Shown: positions 12,365-19,840, counted from the stretch's first letter. The stretch is 22,694 nt of DNA from Candidatus Woesearchaeota archaeon (GCA_018303045.1 JAGVYX010000022.1:1-22694); one strand, 5' to 3'. Notes: generated by a model from the sequence alone, not told the origin. A program made the numbers and translations.

Positions 12365-13531
12365 TCAAACTCTCTCCGCCTTATGCCTGCTTTCCATTCT
12401 TAAGTCATTATGCATTTTGTTCTTGGCATTATTGAAAGCTTTATGGAAGGCTCTTCTGATATCCCAGTCAAACTGATCCACGGCAAAGGTTTCTCCGGGA
12501 GATTCTATGCGCAGGTGAACAGAATACTTATGCTGGTTTCCGGTTTTGCTGTATTCCTTAACATGAACAATTACTGAAAATTCCTCGTTCTTTATGCTTC
12601 GCTGCAGCTTAAACGCCTCATTGGCAGCAATTTTCTTAATGCTTCTTTTGTCATAATCATCTAGTTCCAACTTGGACAAGCCGATAAACTGGATATTAAA
12701 ATTCTGGGGAATGTTCAGGCTGGCCATGGCCCGTAGGATATTTTTAACCGTCACTAATCCACTGGCTATTCCATTATCCATTAAAATCGCGCAGGTTACA
12801 TTGCTGGACTGCAGTTTTTTCATTACATCCGTCACTAATTCCCGGCTTTTGGTTGTTACTAAATTTTCATTAGTGCTAAAATCGCTGACCGGCAGTAGGG
12901 AGATATTGGTATGCTCCGGCTCTGATCCTCGTGTTCCACCTAGTTCTTTGCGCATTTTAGAAGAAAATTCCCGTTTGGGCGGCCAGACCAGATACTTTTT
13001 CAGCAAGTCGCGGTAACTAATTACTCCATAAATAGTTTCATTTTCAAAAATAGGCACTTGGTCAATGGACTCATTATACATAATTTCCAAGGCTTTAGCT
13101 ACCGGATCGTTCTTTTGCAGATTCCTTATCTTAGCGATCGACAAATCCTGAACTGTAAATTGCTGTGTTTCCGGAAGCAATAAGGCCAGCGAGGCTAAAT
13201 CTTTGGCTTCAATAACTCCGATAATTTCCCCCTGGCGTTCTACAGGAACAAAATCCAGATTGCTGTTATACATTAAATAAGCTGTTTCAATGATATTGGC
13301 ATGCTCATTGAGCAAAGGGGCTTTAGTTAGATACTTGGCAATTTTAGTTTCTTGGGCATTTAATCTGGCTTTCAAAAGGCTTTTCCGCTCTACAATGCCG
13401 GCATATTTTTTTCCATCAAAAACCAGCCCAAACCTCTTGTTGGACTGCTTCAGCTTTCCAATCATCTCGCTTAAACTGCCTTTTTTATCTATCCTTAAGA
13501 AATCAGTTCTGATTATTGGAGCTATATCCAT
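12365..13531 (-). CDS. four-CBS-domain protein with C-terminal HPF/S30AE-like domain
   Basis: The 388-residue protein starts with two CBS pairs: about residues 5-115 and 125-265, with an Arg/Ser-rich linker (EFSSKMRKELGGTRGSEPEH) between the third and fourth domains. CBS motifs bind adenine nucleotides and act as energy sensors. The C-terminal 115 residues (NIQFIGLSKLELDD, then KIAANEAFKLQRS, FSVIVHVKEYS, KYSVHLRIESPGETF, DIRRAFHKAFNNAKNKM) follow the beta-alpha-beta-beta-beta-alpha order of the ribosome hibernation factor fold (HPF/S30AE). This combination suggests an archaeal ribosome-silencing factor gated by AMP/ATP. The CBS assignment is firm; the hibernation role is inference from the fold pattern. 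GGTGG six bases before the ATG and a TTTAAATA box near 13566-13573 support the start. Confidence 0.75.
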   Translation of the reverse strand: MDIAPIIRTDFLRIDKKGSLSEMIGKLKQSNKRFGLVFDGKKYAGIVERKSLLKARLNAQETKIAKYLTKAPLLNEHANIIETAYLMYNSNLDFVPVERQGEIIGVIEAKDLASLALLLPETQQFTVQDLSIAKIRNLQKNDPVAKALEIMYNESIDQVPIFENETIYGVISYRDLLKKYLVWPPKREFSSKMRKELGGTRGSEPEHTNISLLPVSDFSTNENLVTTKSRELVTDVMKKLQSSNVTCAILMDNGIASGLVTVKNILRAMASLNIPQNFNIQFIGLSKLELDDYDKRSIKKIAANEAFKLQRSIKNEEFSVIVHVKEYSKTGNQHKYSVHLRIESPGETFAVDQFDWDIRRAFHKAFNNAKNKMHNDLRMESRHKAERV

Positions 13532-13677
13532 GGTAAACCACCGAGTACTTTAGAAAAGCAGAACTATTTAAAGTTTTGTGAAGAGAATGTTGAATAATTC
13601 ATTTTTTCAGCAAGATCTCTATTTTTCAAAGTTCTCTAAAGAAAAAAATTAAATGTATCAAAGTATTTCAACCTTAA

Positions 13678-14268
13678 ATGAAATCATTGTTGTTTTTTAT
13701 GGAGGGCTTTTTGGCTAAAATTATTGCTGGAGCTGACGATACGCTAACCCATACCCCTTTAATTTCCCTATTAACCAAAACTAAAGAAGGAAAATTCATT
13801 TTTATTTCCGGGATGTTTACTTCCATTTTAATCCTGATCGCCATTTCCATCGTTTTCGCTAATTTATTGCAGTCCATACCTTACAAAAACATCATTAGCG
13901 CGCTGTTGTTATTAATTCTAGCAGCAGTAGTATATTGTAACCGGTATATCCATCTTGGCAGGAAGAAATATTTTGCTTGGGCCAAACGCGCAGTTTTTCA
14001 GAGACCTAAACCTTTAACTTTATTTGGCACCGGCATGCTGGTTTTTTTGGCCACCGGAATCGACGATTTGATCGTTTATTCGGCTTTATTAACAACCACT
14101 TTAGCAAAACAGCTGCTGGTGGCGACTGGCATTTTAGCGGCAACGATTTTGGAATTAATGGCAGTATTTTATTTTTCAAAAGCCATATCTCAGATTAAAC
14201 ATCTTGAAAAAATAACCATCGCCGGCTTAATCATTCTCGCTATTTTAGTCGGATTTCAAATTATATAA
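13678..14268 (+). CDS. CadD/LysE-superfamily-like membrane transporter
   Basis: The 196-residue protein has about six hydrophobic segments arranged as two inverted halves. Each half has a Gly-Asp-Asp motif: AGADDTLTHTPL at residues 17-28 and ATGIDDLIVYSALL near 121-134. Paired acidic motifs of this type occur in the cadmium-resistance CadD, TMEM165/Gdt1 and TerC-like cation transporters of the LysE superfamily. It probably exports or exchanges a divalent cation across the cell membrane; the ion cannot be read from sequence. The gene diverges from the CBS protein gene, with an AT-rich promoter about 25 bases before the ATG and no ribosome binding site. I am fairly sure of the superfamily and unsure of the substrate. 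Confidence 0.65.
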   Translation: MKSLLFFMEGFLAKIIAGADDTLTHTPLISLLTKTKEGKFIFISGMFTSILILIAISIVFANLLQSIPYKNIISALLLLILAAVVYCNRYIHLGRKKYFAWAKRAVFQRPKPLTLFGTGMLVFLATGIDDLIVYSALLTTTLAKQLLVATGILAATILELMAVFYFSKAISQIKHLEKITIAGLIILAILVGFQII

Positions 14269-14277
14269 CGGCTCTAA

Positions 14278-14298
14278 TATCCAAAAAAAACAAACATA
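14278..14298 (+). repeat. 21-bp direct repeat, left flank of radical SAM cassette
   Basis: Twenty-one bases, TATCC followed by eight A, then CAAACATA, are identical to 16903-16923. The two copies flank the entire radical SAM locus in direct orientation. This could be an integration or target-site scar. The A-run lowers complexity, but the match extends well beyond it on both sides. Confidence 0.8.
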
Positions 14299-14389
14299 GT
14301 TTAAACATCATCACTTCTACAAATATTCAGATTTCATAATCAACAGACACTAGAACATACTCCTTTTTATTTTCTTTTAGAAATTCCTA

Positions 14390-14476
14390 CTAATTTTTAG
14401 AACCTAATCTTTGTGGCAATTCCTCTAAAAAAGCGTAATGTCCTCCTTGCAACAGATCAACTAAGACTTCAGCCAT
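14390..14476 (-). CDS. 28-residue peptide, candidate RiPP precursor
   Basis: An ATG at 14476 lies 3 bases after the stop of the PqqD-fused radical SAM gene and opens a 28-codon frame ending in tandem TAG codons (14387-14392). The peptide begins MAEVLVDLLQGG, continues HYAFLEELPQ and ends RLGSKN. It has no cysteine, so thioether (sactipeptide-type) crosslinking is unlikely. It carries a His-Tyr pair and Phe after GG, and a Tyr and a Glu four residues apart. A run of six G lies about 10 bases upstream inside the previous gene and may serve as a ribosome binding site. The position suggests it is the substrate of the enzymes upstream. It could also be a chance frame or a remnant. Confidence 0.4.
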   Translation of the reverse strand: MAEVLVDLLQGGHYAFLEELPQRLGSKN

Positions 14477-14479
14477 TTT

Positions 14480-15784
14480 TTATATCCCCCCAATATAATT
14501 ACAAGAATTATCGCTAGTATATAAAGATTTATGGTTTAAGGTATGCGCAATCCCTCTGCATCCTCCACGACAGAAATCTAACCTTTTACAAGCTTTACAT
14601 TTTCCTTCAACTTGATTCTTAATATCTCTAAAATTTCTTAATAATTGATGATCCTTCCAGAGTTCACTAAAATTATCAACTAAAATATTTCCCAACTTAA
14701 ATTTTTTATCCATTAATGCTGCACAGGGATAAATATCCCCATTTGGCGCAATACAGATTAAGTTATAACCAATGGGGCAGCCAGCGGTAGGAATTGATTG
14801 GAGTTCATTATCTCTTAACGTAAATTGAAGATTACTGATGGAGGCGCAATCAATAGTTACATTAGGCATTTCATTTTTTCTAAAACATAATGAATCTATA
14901 ATTTTTCCATAATCATCATAAGTTGGAACCAAAATTTGAAACTTTTCATCATCTAAATCTCCTTTTTTTAATTTAATCAGTGTAACATATTCAATTTTCA
15001 TTTCTTCACACCGATTAATCAAGTTTAAAACATCTTTAATATTATTTTTTGAAACCACGCAATCAATCCCCACGTGAATTTGATATTTTTGTAATAATTT
15101 AATGGCTTTGATTGCTCTGTTAAGGCTTCCTTTGCCTCTTAATCTATCGTGGATGTCTTCATTAAAAGAATCGACGGAAATTTGGCATTGTTTTATTTCT
15201 GTTTTGGCCATTTCTTTAACAAAATCTTCACTCAAAAACCAACCGTTTGTTGTTAAATTACAAACGCAACCAATACTTTCTGTAAATCTCATCAGTTCAT
15301 GGATATCCTTTCTAAGTGTTGGTTCTCCTCCGGTGAATCCAATTTGAAACACTCCGTAATCGCCCAATTTTTTGATTATTGTTTTCCATTGCTCTGTCGT
15401 AAGTTCCTTAATTTCTTTTCTTTGATGCGCTTTTCTTACAGAACAATATTTACAGTGCATATTGCAAGCAGTAGTAACAGCGAGATGAGCTAGAAATGGT
15501 GCTCTTTGTAATGGTTCAGAAGAATTTGAACGATAAAGTTGATCGCTAAACTTCTTTTTTACTTCTTTTGGAGAATAGTCTGGAAAATCAATCAACTCTA
15601 AATCGCATAACTCCTCTAAAATTTTCTTTTCATTAGGATTAATATCTTTTGGAAAACTTTTCTCGGTTCCAAATTTATCAAAAACATCGTATTCTTCTCC
15701 AGTTAATTTTACTAACCGACCATTAGAATTAAAAACTAAATTCTGGTCTTTTTGTTTCACAATTTTCCGGACATTAGTTATCAT
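14480..15784 (-). CDS. radical SAM/SPASM peptide maturase with N-terminal PqqD-like RRE
   Basis: The 434-residue protein has three parts. Residues 1-70 (NLVFNSNGRLVKLTGEEYDV, then NEKKILEELCDLELID) follow the pattern of PqqD, the RiPP recognition element that binds leader peptides. Residues 100-300 are a radical SAM barrel with CNMHCKYC (Cys107, 111, 114) binding the catalytic 4Fe-4S cluster and GFTGGEP at 149-155. The C-terminal SPASM domain has cysteines at about 336, 344, 354, 396, 399, 405, 409 and 428 for auxiliary clusters. This is the architecture of enzymes that modify ribosomally made peptides. It starts inside the stop of the upstream radical SAM gene (4-base overlap, ATGA) and is followed after 3 bases by a 28-codon ORF. 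The reaction is unknown. Confidence 0.9.
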   Translation of the reverse strand: MITNVRKIVKQKDQNLVFNSNGRLVKLTGEEYDVFDKFGTEKSFPKDINPNEKKILEELCDLELIDFPDYSPKEVKKKFSDQLYRSNSSEPLQRAPFLAHLAVTTACNMHCKYCSVRKAHQRKEIKELTTEQWKTIIKKLGDYGVFQIGFTGGEPTLRKDIHELMRFTESIGCVCNLTTNGWFLSEDFVKEMAKTEIKQCQISVDSFNEDIHDRLRGKGSLNRAIKAIKLLQKYQIHVGIDCVVSKNNIKDVLNLINRCEEMKIEYVTLIKLKKGDLDDEKFQILVPTYDDYGKIIDSLCFRKNEMPNVTIDCASISNLQFTLRDNELQSIPTAGCPIGYNLICIAPNGDIYPCAALMDKKFKLGNILVDNFSELWKDHQLLRNFRDIKNQVEGKCKACKRLDFCRGGCRGIAHTLNHKSLYTSDNSCNYIGGI

Positions 15785-16824
15785 TCACAGCTACCTTCCC
15801 TAAAGCAATACGCATCTTTTATTGGTTGCCTATTGGGCTTAAACAGTTCTCGATATCTTTCAGCTATACAGCCCGCTTGACAAGCTTCATAAACTGTACA
15901 ATCATCGCAGTCATGATTACTTCTATCTAAAAATATTTTTCTAAATTGCACCGACTTTTCTGAACGAAAAACCTCGCTTAAAGATGTTTCAGCAATATTT
16001 CCCAGAGGATGATGAATAAATGAACAGGGATAAATATCACCATTATGGGCGATGTGCAAGGAAGCGTTGATAATATCACATTTATAGATTTGATTACTTT
16101 GAATAGGTCCCCCTTCAAATTCAGATTCAAAACCAAAAGTAGGTCCAACAATAATTTTAAAAGAGGGATGAAAGTTTCTCGTCCTTTGATTTAAATCTTT
16201 TAGGAATTTTTGATATTCTGTTGCACTTAACATTAAAGCAGCATCTGCTTTGCCGATATTTCTCATGGGCCAAATGTTATCACTATAAATTTTAAGTCTA
16301 TTCTCTTTTGTTAGCCGGCCTAATTCAAATAACATATCCACAACAGAATCAACGTTTGGTTTCATTACCGTTGTCCTTATAACTATTTGTCTTTCTCTTT
16401 CACTAATTTTTTCCATTGCAGCAATTAAACTATCATAAGCTTGGAAATTTCTTCTGATTTTATTATGGACCTCGCTTGTTCCATCTAACGATACCCTAAA
16501 CCCCAAGTCATAATCTAATACAAATGCAAAACGAGGATGATTTAATAGCGATGCATTGGTTGATAATTTTGTATTATAGTTATGAGAAGTAGCTACATCT
16601 AATATCTCTCTAATGTTTGGGTGTAGTAGCGGTTCTCCTCCAGTTAAAACTAATTTTTTCCCATGACCTGCATTGAATTCTTCTAATAATCTTTCTAAAT
16701 GGCTGAATCCTAAATGCTTAGAATTCTCTTCTTCATTTCCACAATGGACACAGTTGAGATTACAGTTGCCTGTCAATTCAATATAAAGTACATCAAATGA
16801 ATCAACAGTTTGTTTTCCTCTCAT
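15781..16824 (-). CDS. radical SAM/SPASM protein, second peptide-modifying enzyme
   Basis: The frame can be extended to TTG at 16836, but a TATA-like AATATTTAAA at 16851-16860 places transcription start near 16830, so ATG 16824 is preferred (347 residues). The radical SAM motif CNLNCVHC is at about residues 21-28, GGEP at about 62-65, and STNASLL follows. A C-terminal SPASM region has NGDIYPCSF and CDDCTVYEACQAGC, with eight cysteines in all. It lacks the PqqD-like domain, so it may rely on the partner for substrate binding. Two SPASM enzymes coupled by a 4-base overlap usually act on one peptide in sequence. The genes are AT-richer than their neighbours, consistent with acquisition. The substrate is inferred, not known. 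Confidence 0.88.
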   Translation of the reverse strand: MRGKQTVDSFDVLYIELTGNCNLNCVHCGNEEENSKHLGFSHLERLLEEFNAGHGKKLVLTGGEPLLHPNIREILDVATSHNYNTKLSTNASLLNHPRFAFVLDYDLGFRVSLDGTSEVHNKIRRNFQAYDSLIAAMEKISERERQIVIRTTVMKPNVDSVVDMLFELGRLTKENRLKIYSDNIWPMRNIGKADAALMLSATEYQKFLKDLNQRTRNFHPSFKIIVGPTFGFESEFEGGPIQSNQIYKCDIINASLHIAHNGDIYPCSFIHHPLGNIAETSLSEVFRSEKSVQFRKIFLDRSNHDCDDCTVYEACQAGCIAERYRELFKPNRQPIKDAYCFREGSCE

Positions 16825-16902
16825 TGAGTATTTCAAAGTAATAACTAGTTTTTAAATATTGCTCAAAAAATTACTTAAACCAAAATTCTACAATGAAATT
16901 TC

Positions 16903-16923
16903 TATCCAAAAAAAACAAACATA
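16903..16923 (+). repeat. 21-bp direct repeat, right flank of radical SAM cassette
   Basis: Identical to 14278-14298 over 21 bases and in the same orientation. It lies about 80 bases upstream of the first radical SAM start, so the flanked unit of about 2.6 kb holds both enzymes, the peptide and their promoter. Confidence 0.8.
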
Positions 16924-16963
16924 TAAAAATATCCCTAACTTAATCCAGCTAATAACGGAGGTA

Positions 16964-17006
16964 TAGTAATTGTGAGTAATTATCGAACTTTATTTCACAA
17001 TTACTA
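16964..17006. repeat. 12-bp inverted repeat element, copy 2
   Basis: TAGTAATTGTGA (16964-16975) and TCACAATTACTA (16995-17006) are the same arms as at 5863-5905, again with a 19-base loop of different sequence. It lies about 75-115 bases upstream of the glutaredoxin/glucokinase-like pair. GCAAATGTGT (17011-17020) and ACACATTTGC (17044-17053) form a further inverted repeat just downstream. Confidence 0.75.
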
Positions 17007-17040
17007 ATAAGCAAATGTGTGTGGATAAATGCATGAATAT

Positions 17041-17074
17041 TTAACACATTTGCTATATTAACACATTTGCTATA
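17041..17074 (+). repeat. 17-bp tandem duplication in the glutaredoxin promoter
   Basis: TTAACACATTTGCTATA occurs twice back to back (17041-17057 and 17058-17074). Each unit contributes a TATATTA-like box; the first is about 25 bases before the ATG at 17080 and is the likely TATA element for a leaderless start. Confidence 0.8.
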
Positions 17075-17079
17075 TTAAA

Positions 17080-17325
17080 ATGCCAGTAAAAATATATACG
17101 ACTCCCACCTGCCCCTGGTGCCATAAGGCCAAGGAATGGCTGAAGCAGAATAAGATAAAGTATATTGAAAAGAATGTTGCTGCGGATGAACAAGCCCGAA
17201 AAGAAATGATTAAAAAATCAGGGCAAATGGGCGTGCCGGTGCTGGAGATTAAGGGAAAAATAATTGTTGGGTTTGATCGCAAGGAAATTCAAAACGCTCT
17301 GAAACAAGAAAGTAAGAAAGCATAA
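17080..17325 (+). CDS. glutaredoxin/NrdH-like protein (CPWC)
   Basis: The 81-residue protein begins VKIYTTPTCPWCHKAKEWL with the dithiol active site CPWC at residues 11-14. GVPVLEIKGKIIVGFD near 50-65 holds the cis-proline and the Gly-Phe-Asp turn typical of small NrdH-like glutaredoxins. It reduces disulfides in the cytoplasm. It differs from the CPYC glutaredoxin at 12074-12337, so this organism has at least two. The stop overlaps the ATG of the glucokinase-like remnant (TAATG, 17323-17327), showing the two were once translated together. The start fits the TATA box in the tandem duplication upstream. No ribosome binding site is seen. Confidence 0.88.
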   Translation: MPVKIYTTPTCPWCHKAKEWLKQNKIKYIEKNVAADEQARKEMIKKSGQMGVPVLEIKGKIIVGFDRKEIQNALKQESKKA

Positions 17326-17548
17326 TGGCAGCCAGACCTACAAATTCTAAAAGCTATTTCCTGATGGGAGATTTAAGCGCTACCAATACTACCTTAGCCT
17401 TATTTTTTAATAATCAATTAAAACAAAAAATCAATTAAAACAAAAATGGCATTATCAAAATCAGAAAATAAATAATTTCAGCCCGGCGCTCCAGAAAGTA
17501 TTGACAGAGATTAAACAAAACTGCAACGCCGAGATCACGGCTATATGA
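17325..17548 (+). pseudogene. glucokinase-like gene remnant, 5' part, frameshifted
   Basis: The start overlaps the glutaredoxin stop. The first 38 codons include YFLMGDLSATNTTLALF, which resembles the N-terminal phosphate motif of hexokinase-fold sugar kinases (usually GDIGGTNxRLAL), with the Gly-Gly replaced by Ser-Ala. A 17-bp tandem duplication (17414-17430 and 17431-17447) then shifts the frame and brings a stop. After it the original frame continues with YQNQKINN and LQKVLTEIKQNCNAEITAI and ends at TGA 17546. The rest of the kinase is gone. Bases 17328-17429 recur at 18220-18321 with one mismatch. The kinase assignment rests on a short region and is moderate; the broken state is clear. 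Confidence 0.6.
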
Positions 17549-17603
17549 AGCCCAGGATATGTCGTAAATAAATATTTATAGTAGCAATATATTACTTCAG
17601 TTA

Positions 17604-18134
17604 GTGAAAAAATCAAAATACATCCAAGTTTTCTGCGATACAACTGGAATTTATTATAAAAAAGGGTCTAAGAGGATGTCCATTCGGCTGATTATATTTG
17701 GCTTATTTATACTTCCCCTGGTTTATTTATTATTTTCCTGGTCAGAAATAATTGATATTCTTCTCTTTTTATTTTTTTGTTGGTTATTAAGTTTTGTACT
17801 CTTTTACTTCAGAGCAAAACTTAGTTTAGGGAAATTTCTCACGCAAGAGAAACTTACTTCACGGAGTAACGACATCAGTATTCCTTGTGGCTGGGATGGC
17901 ACGGGCAAATTTCTGCAGATATTTGGCATTCCTATAGAATATATAGGGATAATTTTAGGAATATTGATTTCTCCTTTTTTGGGTAAATCATTCGCTTTTC
18001 GGGTATTTTTTCCATACTTAATATTTTTCACTTCCGGAAGTGTAATAGCTATTGGAATATACTACCTGATTCTGGAACTCCGATATAATGTAAAAATAGA
18101 AGTCTACAATTATGGCAGGAAACAGAAAACTTAA
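17604..18134 (+). CDS. uncharacterised four-pass membrane protein
   Basis: The frame starts with GTG at 17604, about 26 bases after a TATTTATAG box, fitting a leaderless start; an internal ATG at 17676 is an alternative. The 176-residue product has four hydrophobic segments, at about residues 28-45, 49-70, 110-133 and 142-165, joined by a basic loop with GKFLTQEKLTSR and a Cys-Gly-Trp sequence. The tail is polar and basic. I do not recognise the family. Its last 25 or so codons, with the following 26-base gap and the start of gnd, are duplicated upstream of the intact gnd at 5656-5805. It was therefore once directly upstream of gnd in both copies, hinting at a link with sugar metabolism or uptake (inference). 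Confidence 0.65.
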   Translation: MKKSKYIQVFCDTTGIYYKKGSKRMSIRLIIFGLFILPLVYLLFSWSEIIDILLFLFFCWLLSFVLFYFRAKLSLGKFLTQEKLTSRSNDISIPCGWDGTGKFLQIFGIPIEYIGIILGILISPFLGKSFAFRVFFPYLIFFTSGSVIAIGIYYLILELRYNVKIEVYNYGRKQKT

Positions 18135-18160
18135 AATATTCTATTGCTTAAAGAAAAAAT

Positions 18161-18221
18161 ATGGCTCTCGGATTTATTGGTTTGGGGCGCATGGGCTTTT
18201 CCATGGTGGAAAGATTATTGC
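18161..18221 (+). pseudogene. 5' fragment of 6-phosphogluconate dehydrogenase gene
   Basis: The first 20 or so codons repeat the N-terminus of gnd at 4812-5702, including GFIGLGRMGFSM. Identity is near complete to 18207 and then decays to about 18221. There the sequence switches to the glucokinase-like fragment in another frame, and the gnd frame stops after 31 codons. It is a truncated duplicate that has lost all of the catalytic part. Confidence 0.9.
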
Positions 18222-18369
18222 AGCCAGACCTACAAATTCTAAAAGCTATTTCCTGATGGGAGATTTAAGCGCTGCCAATACTACCTTAGCCTTATTTTTT
18301 AATAATCAATTAAAACAAAAATGGTCTTATCAAAATCAGAAAATAAATAATAATGATCAAACTAATTAA
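18220..18369 (+). pseudogene. second glucokinase-like 5' fragment
   Basis: Bases 18220-18321 match 17328-17429 at 101 of 102 positions and similarity continues to about 18351. The frame encodes AARPTNSKSYFLMGDLSAAN and runs to TAA at 18367-18369, with no start codon of its own. It joins the gnd fragment out of frame. It lacks the 17-bp duplication of the first copy, so that duplication came later. The zwf start follows 9 bases on, suggesting an ancestral gnd-kinase-zwf order. Confidence 0.75.
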
Positions 18370-18378
18370 TTAAGAATC

Positions 18379-19755
18379 ATGGAACAAGTAACCTTTATCA
18401 TACTGGGAGCAACCGGAGATTTAACTAAAAGAAAAATCATTCCGGCTATCTATCGGCTGCTTAAAAATAAAAAAATAAGCCGGCTGGCTCTGGTAGGAGT
18501 GGCCAGAAAAGATTTGAACATGGATTCCATCCTGCAGGAAGCTCAGGCATTTATCGGCAAAGTGAATAAAACCATCTGGAACCGATTAAAAAGCTCTTCT
18601 TACTATTGCCAGCTTGATTTTTATAATAATCAAGAATACCAGAAATTGGGAGAACTGCTGCAGCAGATTGAAAAAAAACATCATTTGAGCGGAAACCGCT
18701 TATTTTATTTAGCCACTCTGCCAGAGCATTTCGACACTATTACGGAAAATTTATTCAACACTAAAATTGCCCGGGAAACTACCGGAAGCTGGCGCCGGCT
18801 GGTTTATGAAAAGCCTTTTGGCAGTGATCTGGCTTCCGCCAAAAAAATTAACCACTGCATCTGCCGCGTGTTTAAAGAAAACCAAATTTTTCGCGTAGAT
18901 CACTATTTAGGCAAAGAACTGGTAGGAAACATTTCCATGCTCCGATTTACCAACCGCGTCCTGGAGCCGTTGTGGAACAGCCTCCATGTTGAATCTATCC
19001 AGGTAGTGATGAATGAAAAAATCGGCATCGAAGGCCGGGGAAATTTCTATGACAAATACGGTGCCTTAAAAGACGTAATTCAAAACCATGTCCTGCAAAT
19101 GATGGCTTTAACCTGCATGGAAGCCCCTCAACGATTAAGCGGCGATTACATCCGCGAAGAAAAGGCTAAAGTGCTTAAAGCAGCCCAAGTTAAAGAAGTC
19201 CTGTTGGGGCAATATGAAGGCTACGCCTCTGAGCCGGGTGTGGAAAAAGAATCCCGCAGGGAAACTTTTGCCGCGTTAAAACTGCGCATTAATAACCGCC
19301 GCTGGAAAAATGTCCCCATTTACTTAAAATCCGGCAAGGAATTGGTCGAAAAAGCCACCAACATCCATATCATCTTCAAGAAAGCCGGATGCCTGCTGAA
19401 CATCTGCCCCACCGAATCCAATGTTTTAACCATTAGAGTGCAGCCTAATGAAGGTTTTGAACTTAATTTGTTTGCCAAGCGGCCTGGAGTTCCGGATCTT
19501 GCCGTGCCGGTAAAAATGGATTTCTGCCATTCCTGCATTACCAAACAAAAGTCGCCGGAAGCTTACGAAGTGCTGCTGTCGGATGTTATTAAAGGCGACC
19601 AAACCTTGTTTGTCAGGAATGATGAGATTGAATATGCCTGGAAAATTATTGACGGCATCAGGAAAGAAAAAGTTCACTCGTACAAAAAAGGAACCACCGG
19701 CCCGGAAGAATTAAAGTTGTTTGAACAAAAAAATGGAATGAAGTGGTTAAGTTAA
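18379..19755 (+). CDS. zwf: glucose-6-phosphate 1-dehydrogenase
   Basis: The 458-residue enzyme oxidises glucose 6-phosphate to 6-phosphogluconolactone while reducing NADP+ (or NAD+), the entry step of the oxidative pentose phosphate pathway. The cofactor motif ILGATGDLTKRKI is at residues 8-20, EKPFGSDL near 144-151, and the active-site signature RVDHYLGKE at 172-180 holds the catalytic His. The C-terminal half has the expected DVIQNHVLQMMALTCMEAP and IYLKSGKEL segments. It is slightly shorter than typical bacterial enzymes (about 480-510) but complete. This is a bacterial-type gene, unusual in archaea and probably horizontally acquired. It lies directly after remnants of gnd and a sugar kinase; an intact gnd is at 4812-5702. 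No 6-phosphogluconolactonase gene is visible here. Confidence 0.93.
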   Translation: MEQVTFIILGATGDLTKRKIIPAIYRLLKNKKISRLALVGVARKDLNMDSILQEAQAFIGKVNKTIWNRLKSSSYYCQLDFYNNQEYQKLGELLQQIEKKHHLSGNRLFYLATLPEHFDTITENLFNTKIARETTGSWRRLVYEKPFGSDLASAKKINHCICRVFKENQIFRVDHYLGKELVGNISMLRFTNRVLEPLWNSLHVESIQVVMNEKIGIEGRGNFYDKYGALKDVIQNHVLQMMALTCMEAPQRLSGDYIREEKAKVLKAAQVKEVLLGQYEGYASEPGVEKESRRETFAALKLRINNRRWKNVPIYLKSGKELVEKATNIHIIFKKAGCLLNICPTESNVLTIRVQPNEGFELNLFAKRPGVPDLAVPVKMDFCHSCITKQKSPEAYEVLLSDVIKGDQTLFVRNDEIEYAWKIIDGIRKEKVHSYKKGTTGPEELKLFEQKNGMKWLS

Positions 19756-19781
19756 TACACTAAATAACACAAAGGCCTATA
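19754..19781 (+). repeat. 28-bp segment at zwf 3' end shared with gnd upstream region
   Basis: It overlaps the zwf stop codon and matches the reverse complement of 5802-5829 at 27 of 28 positions. It shows that the DNA just upstream of the intact gnd derives from the 3' flank of a zwf copy. Confidence 0.8.
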
Positions 19782-19829
19782 GCTATATTGAGCTCATCCT
19801 TTTACAATAACCCAAAAATTACCCATAAA

Positions 19830-19840
19830 TTTTTAAATAA
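19830..19840 (+). promoter_or_regulatory. TATA-like box of the exosome operon
   Basis: TTTTTAAATAA would start transcription near 19862, leaving a short leader with GAGGAAG (19878-19884) six bases before the rrp4 ATG at 19891. Unlike many genes in the window, rrp4 thus has a proper ribosome binding site. Confidence 0.5.

Noticed and set aside
17604..18134. Assigning the membrane protein as a sugar transporter
   Set aside because: Only its position next to gnd supports this; four short hydrophobic segments and no known transporter motif are not enough.
18112..18369. 85-codon reading frame fused through the gnd and kinase fragments
   Set aside because: It reads the membrane-gene end and gnd fragment in the wrong frame before entering the kinase frame; it is a chance product of the rearrangement.
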